A DNA stretch of 64,000 bases from Cycas panzhihuaensis (GCA_023213395.1 CM041465.1:182101741-182165740), one strand, 5' to 3'; positions 46,930 to 58,770 are shown, counted from the stretch's first letter. Notes: generated by a model from the letters alone, not told the origin. Program-made: numbers and translations.

Positions 46930-48350
46930 CTCCTAAATCATCTCTGAATTTCTCAAACTTGATTTTTCCTAAGGCCTTTGTAAAAATATGCGTTGTTTGA
47001 TCTTGATTCTCTGATAAGCCAACTCTATCTCTTACCTTGTACAAGTTCCCAAATGAAGTGGTATTGAGTTTCAATGTGCTTTGTTCTGCCATGGAATACT
47101 GGATTTTTTGTCATTTAAATAGCTCTCTGATTGTCACACCAAATTTTAGTGGGACCTTCTTTGTTTAATTTGAAAATCCTGTAAGAGTCTTCTTAACCGA
47201 TTGATTCATAGGCTCTAACATCATGCGGCTTTATATTACGCTTGGTGTGGATAAGGAAACGGTATTTTGTTTCTTTCTACTCCAAGCTACCGTTGTTGAT
47301 CCCATATTAAATGCATAACCTGAGGTAGATTTTCTATCATCGACATCACCAGCCCAATCTGAATCAGATAACCGCTAACTGAAACTCGGATGTAGGTTTG
47401 TAGTATAATCCAAAGTCTGAAGTCCCTTTAAGGTATCTGAGGATTCTTTTAGCGACTTGCCTGAGATGTCTTTGGATCCTCGCATAAATCTAGATACAAC
47501 ACTTACAGAATATGTTATATCGTGTCGAGTAGAGGTTAAATAAAGTAGGCTACCAATCGCTTATCTATAGTGAGTGGGATCAATCGAAGTTGAGTCATCT
47601 GTCTTAGACAGTTTAATTCCAATTCTACCGGTATTGACAATGGTTTCTGATTTGTCATATTAAATCTTTGTAGAAGGTCTAATATATATTTACGTTGAGA
47701 TATAAATATTCCTTGTTTATCTTGCCACACTTCCAATCCTAGGAAGTAGTGCATAAGACCTAAGTCTATCATTTCGAATTCCTTACACATAGCTTCTTTA
47801 AATTGACTTAAAAGTTGGGAGTCATTTCCAGTATAAATTAAGTCGTCTACGTAAAGTCCTACGATCAATATCGAATTTCCTTTAATTTTGGTGTATAGGT
47901 TTGGATCTGCTTGAGATCTTTCAAACCCTTGATCTTTAAGATATGTGTCTATACGGGAATACCAAGCCCTAGGTGCTTGTTTTAGACCATATAACGCTTT
48001 CTTTAATTTATACACTTTGTTTTCTTCCCCCCTAACTTCAAAACCGAGGGGTTGAGAGACTTAGATATCTTCTTGGATATAACCATTTAAGAAAGCACTT
48101 TTTACGTCTATTTGATAAACAGGCCAACCCATTTGAGCGGTTAAACTTATTATCATGCGAACTGATTCCATTCTAGCAACTGGGGCAAATGTTTCAGTAT
48201 AGTCTATGCCTTCTCTTTAGGCATATCCTTTGACAACTAAACGAGCTTTATATTTATCAATTGATCCATCAGAGTGGAACTTAGTCTTATAAACCCATTT
48301 GGTTCCAATGGCTTTCTTTCTTGGTGGTAAGTCTACAAGTTCCCAAGTGT
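46930..48350 (-). pseudogene. copia reverse transcriptase and RNase H (element D)
   Basis: The RT starts in the frame of 49116-48217: NDTWELVDLPPRKKAIGTKW, then VYKTKFHSDGSIDKYKARLV. It continues at 48015-47536: MYKLKKALYGLKQAPRAWYS, ILIVGLYVDDLIYTGND with the YVDD box intact, and MIDLGLMHYFLGLEV. RNase H is in pieces from 47530 to 46930, ending QDQTTHIFTKALGKIKFEKF (frame 47092-46832). The enzyme copies element RNA. Open pieces are separated by small frame shifts and a stop near 48058, which may be real or sequence error. Confidence 0.92.
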
Positions 48351-48359
48351 CATTTTTAA

Positions 48360-49500
48360 CGATAGATTTATATTCCTCTTGCATGGCTTTTTGCCAGCAC
48401 TCATGTTGATTAGCCTCACCAAAGGTTTGAGGCTCATGACTTTCAAGTAACTTACTCATTAGAGCAAAGTTAACTTTGTGTGAACGTGTAGATCTTCGAT
48501 TGTTATCTAATATATTTCCTAAGTCATGGTTGCGTTGAACCCATTTGGGTAGCAGTTGTGATAGTGATTGAGGTGATGTTGTTTCCCTAGCGGTTTCCAG
48601 AGAGTTTCTCCACATAGGAGGCACATATTTGGATGTATTTGATGCATTAAACTTAATGGTAATGTCCTTTTGTTGTTCGTGATTATTTTGATAGTAGGTG
48701 TCCTCTTGAAATTTGACATCCCTACTCAGTATAACTTTTCGGGATTTAGGATCATAAACTTTGTAAGATTTTGATGATTCACTATATCCAATAAAGATAC
48801 ATTTTAAACTATGATCATCTAATTTGGTTCTTCTTTGGTCAGGGATGTAGGCATAGGCTAAATGTACCAAACACCTTAAGGTGACGAATACTAGGTTTAT
48901 AACTTTGTCCATGCTTCTTCCGTGTCTTCCCCTAACTCGCTTTTGTGGAACATTGATTAAGTAAGTAGATGCGGTATGGACCTTCACCCAAAATTCATGG
49001 CCTAAGTTTTTATCTTTAAGCATACAACGTGCCATTTCTACGATAGTTCTGCTTTTCCTTTCGCCACACCATTTTGTTGTGGAGTGTAGGGGTTGGTATG
49101 TTGTCGCCAATCCCATGTTGGATACAAGAATCCTTGAAGATATTAGAGGTAAATTCTCCCCATTATCGATCTTAAGGAGAGGATATGATATCCACTTTGT
49201 CGCTCAACGAAGGTTTTGAAGTCAACAAAGTGGTCAAAAGCATCAGTTGTATTTGAGAAAGAACACCTAAGTCTTTCTTGTAAAGTCATCAATGAATGTA
49301 AGGAAATATTTGGCACCGCCAAGGAGGAGTAGCCATTGGGCCACAAATATCCGTGTATACGAGTTGAAGAGGCGGATGCCCGATGGCTATAGTCCGGAAA
49401 ACTTTCTATGATGTTTTCCAAGAAGACATCCCTCACACAACTCTTTATTAACATCAATAGGGGGCAAGCCATTAACCATATCTAATCTTTTCATAAGGGC
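48360..49500 (-). pseudogene. copia integrase (element D)
   Basis: A readable zinc-binding end leads into the core. In one frame YTDICGPMA (near 49350) keeps the first catalytic Asp. Near 49165 an IDNGE-type segment keeps the second. GERKSRTIVEMARCMLKDK at about 49070-49010 keeps the Glu. The C-terminal part has KLDDHSLKCIFIGYSESSKS, YKVYDPKSRKVILSRDVKFQ and a variable linker. Single-base frame shifts break it between 49470 and 49116. The frame 48719-48519 is a shadow. Unlike element A, the DDE residues survive. Confidence 0.88.
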
Positions 49501-49970
49501 TAAACTGGTATAATTAAGGTGACCGAAACGTCGATGCCATAGGTCACTATCCATAGTAGTTGTGGTTCTAAGGGCATATGTATCTGAGGGGTGATAGTAA
49601 GTTTAAATAAACGATCTTTAGTTATGATACCCCTAGCAACAATAGCTTCGTTTTGTCGTTTGTCTTTAATAACACATTCGCCGTTGTCAAAAATTATTTT
49701 ATAATCTTGTTCCATTATCTCGTCCTACCGATAGTAAGTTTTTCCTTAAAGCGTGGACATATAGAACATCATTTAAATATTTATATTCACCACTATCGAC
49801 CAATAAGGCAATGTTACCTTTTCCAATTGATTGGTGAGAAGTGTTGTCTCCAAACATAATAGACCCTTTCTTATTTGTATCCAAAGTTTGAAATAATTGT
49901 TCTTTATGGGTCATGTGGGTGGAACAACGTAATCAATGTACCAACTATCATCCTCTTCTTCTTGGTGAAA
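49500..49970 (-). pseudogene. copia protease and pre-integrase domain (element D)
   Basis: DDSWYIDY at about 49950 is the protease start (DSWYID-SG in the family). An indel directly after the Asp shifts the frame. CSTHMTHKEQLFQTLD resumes in the next frame, then KGSIMFGDNTSHQSIGKGNI and YLNDVLYVHALRKNLLSVG, the typical pre-integrase landmark. Frame 49715-49500 continues to the LW-H part of the integrase zinc-binding region. Protease would release the mature proteins. Confidence 0.85.
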
Positions 49971-51118
49971 AACTAGATAGAAATAACCTATTGTTGATTT
50001 TAGATTCTGATGTATTTGACACATGTCCTCTAGGGGGTGGTCCATGTTTTGAAAAACACTTATCTTGATGTGACCATTTCTACGACAATAAGTGCAATAT
50101 AGTTGATCTCTTTTTCCATAACTAAGATTTTGATTCCTTGGTGGAGAGTGATCAAGGTTGAAAGGTCTCCCCCTTTCTTCATAGAATTGAGTATGGTTAT
50201 TTCTTGGTTGGTCACGATAGTTTTGAGGTGTTCTAGAAGGTTGTGGGTTCCCATGATAATGTGGACAACAAGAATGATTTTCAACTTGTCTTCGTTGGTT
50301 TGGGTTTCTTTGAGTGTTGGAATGTCCTGGAGAGTTTTCATGTTGTGGGGGTCGTCCTTGTCTATTATGAGGAGCTTGGTATCGTGGAGGATTTTGTCTA
50401 GTTTCATTTCTAGGGTTATCATCTTTTCGCCTTAGAGGAGATTCATTTTGTTTTGAAGTGCCATCTTGAGGATTAGATTGAATGTTAGCCTTTGTAGCAA
50501 AGGCATGTTCTAAAGTTTCATTGGCAGCTTGTTGCTCTGCTATCGACGTGAGCATAGCGAAGTTGTTCTATTTTGAGGGTACTTAGGTCCTTAGATACAC
50601 TAATACTAGTAGCTACCATCCGAAAGCGCCTAATAGCTCCTACACATCGAAGGATTCGTTGAACTACTCCTTGTTCGTTAAGGTATCCCCAAGGGACCTC
50701 ATTTGGTTAACTATATCTTGAATCTTGGTCATAAATTCGCTTATTGATTCATGAGGCATCATACGTAAATTTTAAACTTACTTCTTAAGTTTTGTAGTTT
50801 AAAGGACACAAATTTCTTCAGATATAAGTCAGAAAGTATCCCAAGCCTCTTTGGACTTAATGGATTCACTAACTCGTGGGAAAACATGATCTTCCAAAGC
50901 GCAAAAATAAGGGCTAAGGCTTCATTATCTTTTTTGACATTTTCTTTGTACATAGCTTTTTCAGTATCAGTTGGATTTGATCCTAAGTCATTGTAACTGG
51001 TTTTTACTATATCCCACATTTCATTTGCTATGAGGATGGGCCTCATCCTCCTACTCCAGTTAAGAAAATTGTTTCCATCAAATTTAGGAATAATCATATT
51101 CCCAAAACTAGACGTCAT
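49965..51118 (-). pseudogene. copia gag (element D)
   Basis: Starts MTSSFGNMIIPKFDGNNFLN at 51118, followed by WSRRMRPILIANEMWDIV and LYLKKFVSFKLQNLRSKFK, a standard plant copia capsid (FxGxN-x2-W). Frame shifts occur near 50880 and 50760. Frame 50555-49911 covers a Gln/Asn/Pro/Arg-rich linker and the zinc knuckle YCTYCRRNGHIK. One missing base at the knuckle turns the last Cys block (DKCF in the next frame) out of frame. The protein would form particles. The ATG is chosen as the first Met before the capsid start. Confidence 0.9.
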
Positions 51119-54100
51119 TTTAAATTAAAGTTGTATAAAATGTGATAAATGCAATAGCAAAATATATTTGAATGTAAAAAATTGAAAGAACTTAAATGAA
51201 AGAAATTATTTTCAAATATATATCCCAAGGTTTTCAAAAGTTTGAACAAATGAACTAGGACCTAGAAAGGCTACTAGGCTCTAAGTTTATGTTTCTCCTA
51301 GGGCAACCTTCTGGTTCTATTCTCATCAATGGCACCCACGATGGCAAAACAGGACCCTTTATACCAAGATGGAGTGCTTGGGCTCTATATACCTCAAGAC
51401 GTGGGTTCTAAGAAGGCTTTGACACCCCACAGATTGTTAGTCCACTGCCGGATTTATGCCTAACGACAGATCTAGCGGTGAAGGTTCTCGAACCAAAGGC
51501 ACTCACCCTCTCCAGGTCTAGCCTTGGTCTCCAAACACCATAAAAGGAAAAGGTTCGCACCTCACCGCCACCATATACACTGATAGCTAATGGTCATCTT
51601 CATCCAATATGAGTAGTAGATTAGCGTGCGTGGTGGTAACTTCAGGGTCCTAACTGCCTTGCAAGGCTAGAAAAAGTGTGGTTCAATTTGGGATTATCTT
51701 ATTTAATGTGAAAACTAATCTATTTAGCAATGTGATCTTGCTTAGAAAAAGAAAATTCTTTTGATAATAGAAAGGAAATGCTCTAAGCAAGATGAAATGA
51801 AAACTTTTACAAAAAAACTCTTTTTGCTTTTTTTCAAAAGAAATATAATGTCATTCAAACAAATGTAATATGCCTTTGAGAAGAAATACAATATTCTTTT
51901 TATAAGTGCAAGAAGGATGATATTTTTCAACAACTTTGATACACTTTTTAAAGTAAAACGTTCAATAAGAAAGTAATGATGCTTAAAACTTTTCACTTAT
52001 GCAAGATTTGAAATAAACTTTTGAGAATAAATAGTTTTCAAACAGATGCCAATTTCTCAAATGAATAATAAATCTTCAATATAAAAAATTTCCTTTTTAT
52101 ATAAGAACAACTTTTATATATTGCCTTATAAATAAATGCTTGTTCAAAATAATGTAAAGTGCTTGTAGAAAGATCAAGCAGAAACTTGAGTAAACAAGGA
52201 AATATAAACTAGAATTTTCTTTACAATTTTGAAAGAAGGCAAGCTTGTTAGGATGTATATATATACTCAACTTTAATGATTGAAAACAATATTGAATGAG
52301 GTCGAAAAATTTTATCAATATGTAGATTCGAGATGTGAATCCAATAAAATAGACGGTTTAAAAATGGATACCAATAAATCACGCTTTGAATGATGCAAAG
52401 GAATGGACCTCCTTATGGAGCCTAACAGAGTGTGGTACGCAAATTTGCATAAAAATACTAATTAATCCTTAGAAAAGTTGAACAAATGATCAAATATTAT
52501 TGATGAAGTAATTAATATTCTGCCAATTGAAAATTTTGAAAGAATATATTAAGCAATGTAAAAGAAGCAGATTTAGGCCAATAAAATACCTCAACTTTAG
52601 CTGATTTGAAATATAAGAAAAATGTGTCAAAATATATGGAAAAATATATCACAATAAAGAGAAATAAGTCAGCTTCCCAACGAAGCTGACGGAAATGAAA
52701 TCTGATAAAAATTGCAAAAGTTATAGTGAAAAAAGTAACAAGTGTTTTTATGGGGAATGCTCAAGAAATAGGCAAAAATAACTAAATTTCTTATTTTAGC
52801 GATTAAAATACTAGTGAAGATGAACTCAAAAAATTAAAGTAGAAAATAGGTATTAGAGTCTATATGATGTAGATCACTATAGAAAAAATTTGGATACAAA
52901 ACAATTTACCAGAAATAAATGACAGCCAGTTCTAAAACCGATTTTATTAAAAATGCAAAAAACGCTGAAATTTCGAAAGTCCAATGTTAAAAAGGTCGAA
53001 ACAAGGTCAAATGGGCACCAAATTGGTCTTATGACCAGTCGAAATCAATCTACGGAAAATTTCTGATCTATTGGCGTAGGTTTCGTCTGAAACCGATGAG
53101 CCAAATAGAAGTTATGGCCACAAAAGTGCCAATAACCCTATAGAAAATAAAATTTAAAAAAAAATAAAGTTTAAAATCGAAAAACACTTATTAAAAAGTG
53201 TCTGAGGATGGACTGCGCTGGGATTGAACCCAAGACCAGTCAGATAACAGAAACCTCCGATGCCAGGAGGGTGAACTCGCTCGTCGGGATAAAAAATACA
53301 ACTTAAACCCTTTAAAACCAGATTTTTAAAATATACAATAAATAAAACTGAATATATAACAAAATGCAATGCTAAATATTTAAACAGAAATATATATATA
53401 ACACGAGTAATCAACAAAAGCGATTTAAACACAGCACGAGGCTATTTAATGAACGCTCATAAATATTAAGGCGCCTTGCATAAAGGCGATTTAAGTGGCG
53501 ATGATTTAACCGGAGAGCGATATAACGAATATAAGCACAAAAACAATACAATGCGATAAATGTAATTAATATAAGGCAATTTATAATCAACACGGAACGT
53601 GTATTAAAGTGGATCCGAAATCAAACGGACTGCGTCTATCACAAACAATAAAATAATAAAGACTAAACTAATCGAGATCTCGAACTTAAAACCATCACAG
53701 ACAAAGGTATTGATGAATGCAATCGAAGGCGATTAAACGGCATCAACAGATATTAAAGGAGAGATTGATCAAGGCACACGGAACGGACCGCCTCCCACGC
53801 GAAGTGAAATGAACGCAGAGAGCAGACACGCAGGATGAATGACCACGCGGAGTGAAACGAACGCAGAGAGCAGAGATATAATGCACCGAGCCGCAAAGAT
53901 ATAACACAAGATTGAAGGTATAGATAACGTATATGAACAGAGATATAGCAAATATATAACGATACGCAAAGGAACAGAGATAGCGCAAGGCGGCTAGATA
54001 AGGGAACAGAGATATACAAACAGAACAGAGACGGCTAAGACGGGGCGCTGGAGGCGCACAATAATGAAGCCAGAGATAGACCGACTGAAGGTAGACAGAG

Positions 54101-54483
54101 AGAGCAGAGACGGCTAAGCCGAAGGTAGACAAAGAGGAAAGTTGTTCAGTACAAATGCAGCGAATGCATAGAATAGAAAAAAGGCTATATGTATAGTTAG
54201 ATCAAACCAGTACAGAGGATCGCAAACCATAGATCTAACAAGCTAAAGCATATATCAAAAAATCTATTTATTTATATGTTTAAAATATAAAAACGGAAAC
54301 GAAGAACCTGGTTTCCGTATGGAGAGCAAACTTCCGAGCGGAGATCTTCCTCCACAAAGGATGGAATCCGGATCCGCCTTCTCCAATGGATAGATGAGCT
54401 CGCCGTAATCTCAACGGCGATCATATGGATACGTTTCACGACGTTTGAGCAACTAAAACTAGAAAATAGACAATGGTGTCACC
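51119..54483 (-). other. element D leader, 3.4 kb, with conserved and GC-rich blocks
   Basis: Unusually long untranslated leader. 51270-51710 is related to the leader of element A (11100-11575). 51740-53200 is A/T-rich and uneventful. 53205-53290 contains a tRNA-like B-box (minus GGTTCAATCCC). 53400-54130 is CpG-rich with repeats: CACGCGRAGTGAAAYGAACG occurs at about 53796 and 53844, and GAAGGTAGACARAGAG at about 54087 and 54121. Minus-strand frames 53743-54132, 53753-54019 and 53769-53969 come from this repeat area and have no family resemblance. Confidence 0.65.
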
Positions 54484-54497
54484 GTGGCTCGATACCA
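54484..54497 (-). other. element D primer-binding site
   Basis: The minus strand reads TGGTATCGAGCCAC, two bases inside the 5' LTR. It matches the initiator Met tRNA-complementary site with a base missing after TGGTATC. Confidence 0.8.
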
Positions 54498-54499
54498 AA

Positions 54500-54822
54500 T
54501 GATGGAGCCGAGGAGCAGAAAGCAGACATCACGACGTTCTCATCTTGAGTACAACCAATTTCAATAGAGTGGCGGTGTTAATAAACACCAGGAGGTATTC
54601 CCAACCCTTAAATAGAGAATTGGGAGGCGTCGCGCCATCACCCTAGCGCACAACAATTAAGGTTAGTTTGAAAAATATTAAAAATAAATAACTGATACGT
54701 GACTCACATGAGTGGTCGGTCCCAAGGCTATTAAACGGCTCAAGGTGCCCTAGGGGCCCTCAAAGGTGGCTTTGAGGGGCCCTAAGCGCTCTAGTGCACA
54801 TACATTGGGATTATTCCCAACA
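54500..54822 (-). repeat. element D 5' LTR
   Basis: 323 bp. Compared with 46584-46901, substitutions are very few and most differences are one- to four-base insertions or deletions. The hairpin is at 54751-54784. Confidence 0.93.
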
Positions 54823-54827
54823 CAGAT

Positions 54828-57300
54828 TATTCTCCTCTTATATTTGAATTCTTTGATACTAAAAAATATGTGGGGTCACCATTCAGGTTTGAATTGATGT
54901 GGACAAGACACCCAAATCTTAGGGAGTTGATTGAGGAATGGTGGAAAGTCCCAATAATGTGATACACCAGGTACAAGTTTTTAAAGAAATTAAACTAGGT
55001 GAAAAGAAGGGTGAGAGTGGAAAAAATAGGTCCCTGGAAACATTTTTAAAGTTAAGAACCAATTAGATAGGGATATGAAAGTAGTAAAGGCTAGATCCAG
55101 GAGGAAGGCATGTCCTAGGTACTGGACCATACAGAGAGAGACCTCATCAAAAACTTAGAGGAGGTTCTTGTTAAGGAGATACATTGGAGGCAAAAATCTA
55201 GGGCCCTGTAGCTAGCTGAAGGAGATAAAAACACAAACTTTTTTTACATGATAACTATGAAACTTGGAGCCAGTAATAGGATAAGAAAGTTACATAATAG
55301 AGAAGGATAGGAAGTCAGTGAAGGAGATGATATGAAAAACATAGTAATAAATTACTTTAAGGAATGCTAAGATGAGGAGGCTAGAAAGAAGTTTCTAAAT
55401 GGCATACCTAGCTTGATAAATGAGGAACAAAATAGAATGCTTATGGCCCCATTCTCTATAGAGGAAAAAAGAAGTATTCATAATGAAGAAGGAGAAAGTG
55501 CCTAATCTAGATGGTTTTCCCTTAGGATTTTTTCAGAAATATTGGGATATAATCAAGGAGGATCTAATGAAGGTAATGGGGGAGTTCATAAGAAGTAGAA
55601 GATGCTGGGGGAATGGTAAGCCACTTTCCTTATACTAATCCTAAAGAAGGAGGGAGTGACAAGAATGGAGGACTTTCGGCTAATTAGTTTATGCAATGTG
55701 AAATATAAAATTATAACCAAAGTTTTGGCTAACAGACTTAAGTCAATCCTCCTTAGGATTATTTCCCCTAACCAAGATGGTTTTATGAAGGGTAGGCAAA
55801 TCATTGATGGCATTATTACCATCCATGATATAGTCCATTCAGCCCATCAAAGGAAAGAGCCAAGCATGATAATCAAAATTAACCTATCTAAAGTATGTGA
55901 TAGGGTCTCTTGGAGCTACTTACTAGAATGTCTGAAAGGTCTTAGCTTTAGAGGAAAATGGAGAGAATGGATGGAGTCATGTATAACAAATCCTCAATAC
56001 TTAGTTCTTATAAATGGTATATCAATAAGTTTTTTTCCTGGGATCTAGAGGGATGAGGCTGGGAGATCCTATCTCCCCATACCTTTTTATAATTTTGGCT
56101 GAGATGCTAGGAAGGGCAATGGAGATGGCCAGGAGATCAGGGCTAGTCATAAGGATTAGGCCTACTTTAGGCATTGAGAACATTATTCATCATCAATTTG
56201 TTGATGATAACATATTCCTAGGTAATGATGCTCTAGAAGAAGCTCAAATGCTTAAAGAAGGCCTAGACAAGTTTGAGAGAGTTATTAATCAACGGGTAAA
56301 TTGGAACAAAAGTAATATCTTTTTTGTACACACTAAGGAAAGGGTCCATAAAAAGATTAGTAGGATTCTTAAGATGCTTATTTACAAACTCCTATGCCTA
56401 TTTGGGTATGCCTCTATTTATTAGAAAGATATCAAAGGAGTTATGGAATTCTATAATTGATAGGATGGGGAGGAAGCTAGCTAGATAGAAGGGCTCCTTA
56501 CTAAGCTATGCTAGTAAGGTTCAGCTAATTGTTGCTTCTCTTCAGAGTATTCTGGTCTACATGGTGTCTATTTTCAAGATTTTATTCAAAGTCATGTCCA
56601 TTTTGGAATCTATTCAGAAGTGCTTCCTTTAGTTTATGGTATATGAAAAGGATAGAATCCATCTGGTAGACTGGGATAAACTATGCTATCCTAAATGGGT
56701 AGGTGGATTGAATCTTTAGAGATTATCTTCTTTCAATAGTACCTTGGTAGGTAAACTTGGTTAGTTATTAGCTAAGAAAGAAGGGGGTTTATATGTCCCA
56801 TAAGTGTCTTCATAGGAGGCACTTCTTAAACAACAACTCTATAACTCCTTGTGGATAGTCAATTTAGAGAAGTGTGTATCACTCGAGGTGGATGCTAAAA
56901 GTAGTGGTGCAGTGGATTCTAGGGGATGATTTTAGGAGGATGTATGGTGTGGTGATTTAAAGCTTAAGGGATGACCTAATATGGGCCCTTTGCAGGTTTC
57001 CTATGAGATGACCTCTAGTACAAGATAAAGGATTATTAGGAGGTTTAGGAATGGATGACTAGGTGGAGAGACTTTCATGAGGTCCAAGATGGGTAGGGGG
57101 CCTAAGATTAAATAGAATCTTTAAAAAAAGAGATTAGTCAATGATGTATCCTAAGAAGAGTAGAGGAGGACTTGATGGTATGGCCTTTAGTACCTTTAGG
57201 AGATTATTTAGCAAAACAAAGATACATTTTTTTATGCTAAGAAAGAGGAGATTGAAAGTGTTAGATAATGTGATAACAATGTTTTAAAGGCTAAATTTTT
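54828..57300 (+). pseudogene. LINE ORF2, end of endonuclease and reverse transcriptase
   Basis: The endonuclease ends with YSPLIFEF right after element D; SDH is expected and reads SDY. RT blocks follow: frame 55656-56048 has DFRLISLCNVKYKIITKVLA, ISPNQDGFMKGRQIIDGI, and KINLSKVCDRVSW. In that last block the catalytic Asp (K-x-D) reads Asn. Frame 56053-56424 has GDPISPYLFIILAEMLGRAM and the second box HHQFVDDNIFLGND, intact. Several frame breaks follow to about 57300. RT primes on nicked target DNA. The G-to-A change at the first Asp alone would abolish activity. Confidence 0.9.
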
Positions 57301-57318
57301 GATAGGTTGGTAGCGTAG

Positions 57319-57380
57319 TCCCCCCCCACCCCCCTCAATCTTCTACAGGGGGATCCAAGGGGGGAAGAAGCCCCCCTTGG
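57319..57380. repeat. C/G-run and perfect hairpin inside the LINE
   Basis: CCAAGGGGGG, loop AAGAAG, CCCCCCTTGG at 57355-57380 is a perfect 10-bp inverted repeat. It is preceded by C runs at 57320-57335. It stands out in AT-rich sequence. Confidence 0.85.
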
Positions 57381-57779
57381 TTGAGGTTGTTCATTCAAAA
57401 TACCCTCGATTCTATGGTCAAGATTTGTGCCTTGTATGACTCTCTCATATAGCTCAATTTGGGGTGTTTTTTCATCATCATGATGGTATTTGATGTATTG
57501 GATATACTGTAAGGAGTAGGATGGCTATTTATTGTTGTTGTAAGCATTCTACTATAGATTATGTGTATTTCTCCATTCTTAGATAATAAAGATCAATATA
57601 TTTCCTATGTGGATGTTTCCTTAGCATACTACTAGGGTTTTACCATGTTATATCAGGTGTATATGTGATGCTTTGGCTTTCTGATTTATTTACTATATTA
57701 TCTCTGGTTTAAGAACTTGTATGTAAATTTTTAATTTTAATCCCTATAACTTGTTGCAAAATAGTTTAGATCTTGGTGG

Positions 57780-58770
57780 TGGTTTCTTATTATTGGGACC
57801 TAATTTTCTCAAAAGAAAGCACCCACTCCTAGATGAGATGTGAAAAATAGGTCTGACCCCTAAGATCACAGTATTTTGGTGGTTGTATCTAAGGAATAAG
57901 ATCCTAACATTAGATAACCTAAGGAGGATGGGTTTTGCAATGACAAACTAGTATGTGTTATGTTGGGAGGATGAGGAGTCAATGAATCATATACTCCTTC
58001 ATTGCTCTTATTCTAGAAGGGTGTGGAGATGATATGGGCTCAATTTGATATTCAATTGGTCTCCTTTAGAACTCTCAAGGACTAGCTATTGGCTTGAACT
58101 AATCCCTTTAAGAGTAGAAATTTGGCTCACTTATGGCAAATATCTTTGCTAGTTATGATATGGAATCTATGGAAAGAGAGAAATAGGAGGATATTTCAAG
58201 ATAGGTAGATGGAAGATGAAACGACTATAATGGAAAGATGGGGAATAAGGCCTAGCTAAGGATCTGAGGAAGAATTGTTGTTAGATCCCTCCTATAGAAA
58301 CATGGATAAAAATAAATTTTGATGGTGCATATAAAAGTAACCCTAGGGAGGCTAGAGGTAGGGGTATTTGCAGAAAATTTAGAGGGGAGGTTAAGTGGGC
58401 ATTTGCAGATTACTCTGGCTAGTAAACTAACCATAGAGCTGAAATGGTAGCCATGCAGAAAATGGTGGACATGGCTATTGGGCAAGGTTGGGAGAAGCTA
58501 ATAATAGAAGGGGATTCCTTAAATATTATTAACTTTCTCAAAGGGATAGTAGAGCTAGATTGGAAAACAGATACTCTAGTCAAATATATATAGGATACTC
58601 TTAAGAGATAGGAGAATGTCCAAGTGAAACATACTTATAGGGAGGCAAATAGAGTGGATAATAAGCTAGCCAATTTGGGGGTTAGTCACAAGAGGTCTTG
58701 GTTTTGGAGGGAGGAAATTCTTGAAGAGATTATGAGTCTGGTTAAGGAGGATAGGTCTAGGGTGCAGTAG
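57780..58770 (+). pseudogene. LINE ORF2 C-terminus: zinc-binding region and RNase H
   Basis: KITVFWWLYLRNKILTLDNL, then MGFAMTNYVLCWEDEESMNH and ILLHCSYSRRVW (57860-58035), is the zf-RVT region (C-x-W-E-x3-ES-x2-H-x3-C). From 58300, KINFDGAYKSNPREARGRGI, NHRAEMVAM, IIEGDSLNIINFLKG and YREANRVDNKLANLG form an archaeal-like RNase H domain with all four acidic residues (D, E, D, D) present. Two stops (58421-58426) and others interrupt. RNase H at this position is known in some plant L1 lineages. Translation would end at TAG 58768. Confidence 0.88.

Larger units (their letters stand above)
46584..54822 (-). mobile_element. Ty1/copia retrotransposon D (8.2 kb, minus strand), youngest element
   Basis: LTRs at 46584-46901 and 54500-54822 are nearly identical in substitutions and flanked by CAGAT. 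Minus-strand order: 5' LTR, primer-binding site (54497-54486), a 3.4-kb leader, gag (from 51118), protease, integrase, RT, RNase H (to about 46930), polypurine tract, 3' LTR. CpG dinucleotides are plentiful in the LTRs and leader, unlike the rest of the window, which suggests little time for deamination. The coding part is broken mainly by 1-2 base indels; integrase and RT catalytic residues are still readable. It sits in the LINE endonuclease. Confidence 0.95.

Noticed and set aside
50103-50435. 110-aa plus-strand and 120-aa minus-strand frames overlapping D gag
   Set aside because: They are shadows of the Gln/Asn/Pro/Arg-rich gag frame 50555-49911.
53205-53290. tRNA gene on the minus strand
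   Set aside because: B-box and A-box resemble tRNA, but no acceptor stem or anticodon arm could be paired.
53743-54132. Three overlapping minus-strand frames as possible genes
   Set aside because: They overlap in different frames across a tandem-repeat part of the D leader. Only the longest is kept as a speculative finding, not as a gene.
55586-55822. 78-aa minus-strand frame
   Set aside because: Antisense shadow of the LINE reverse transcriptase.
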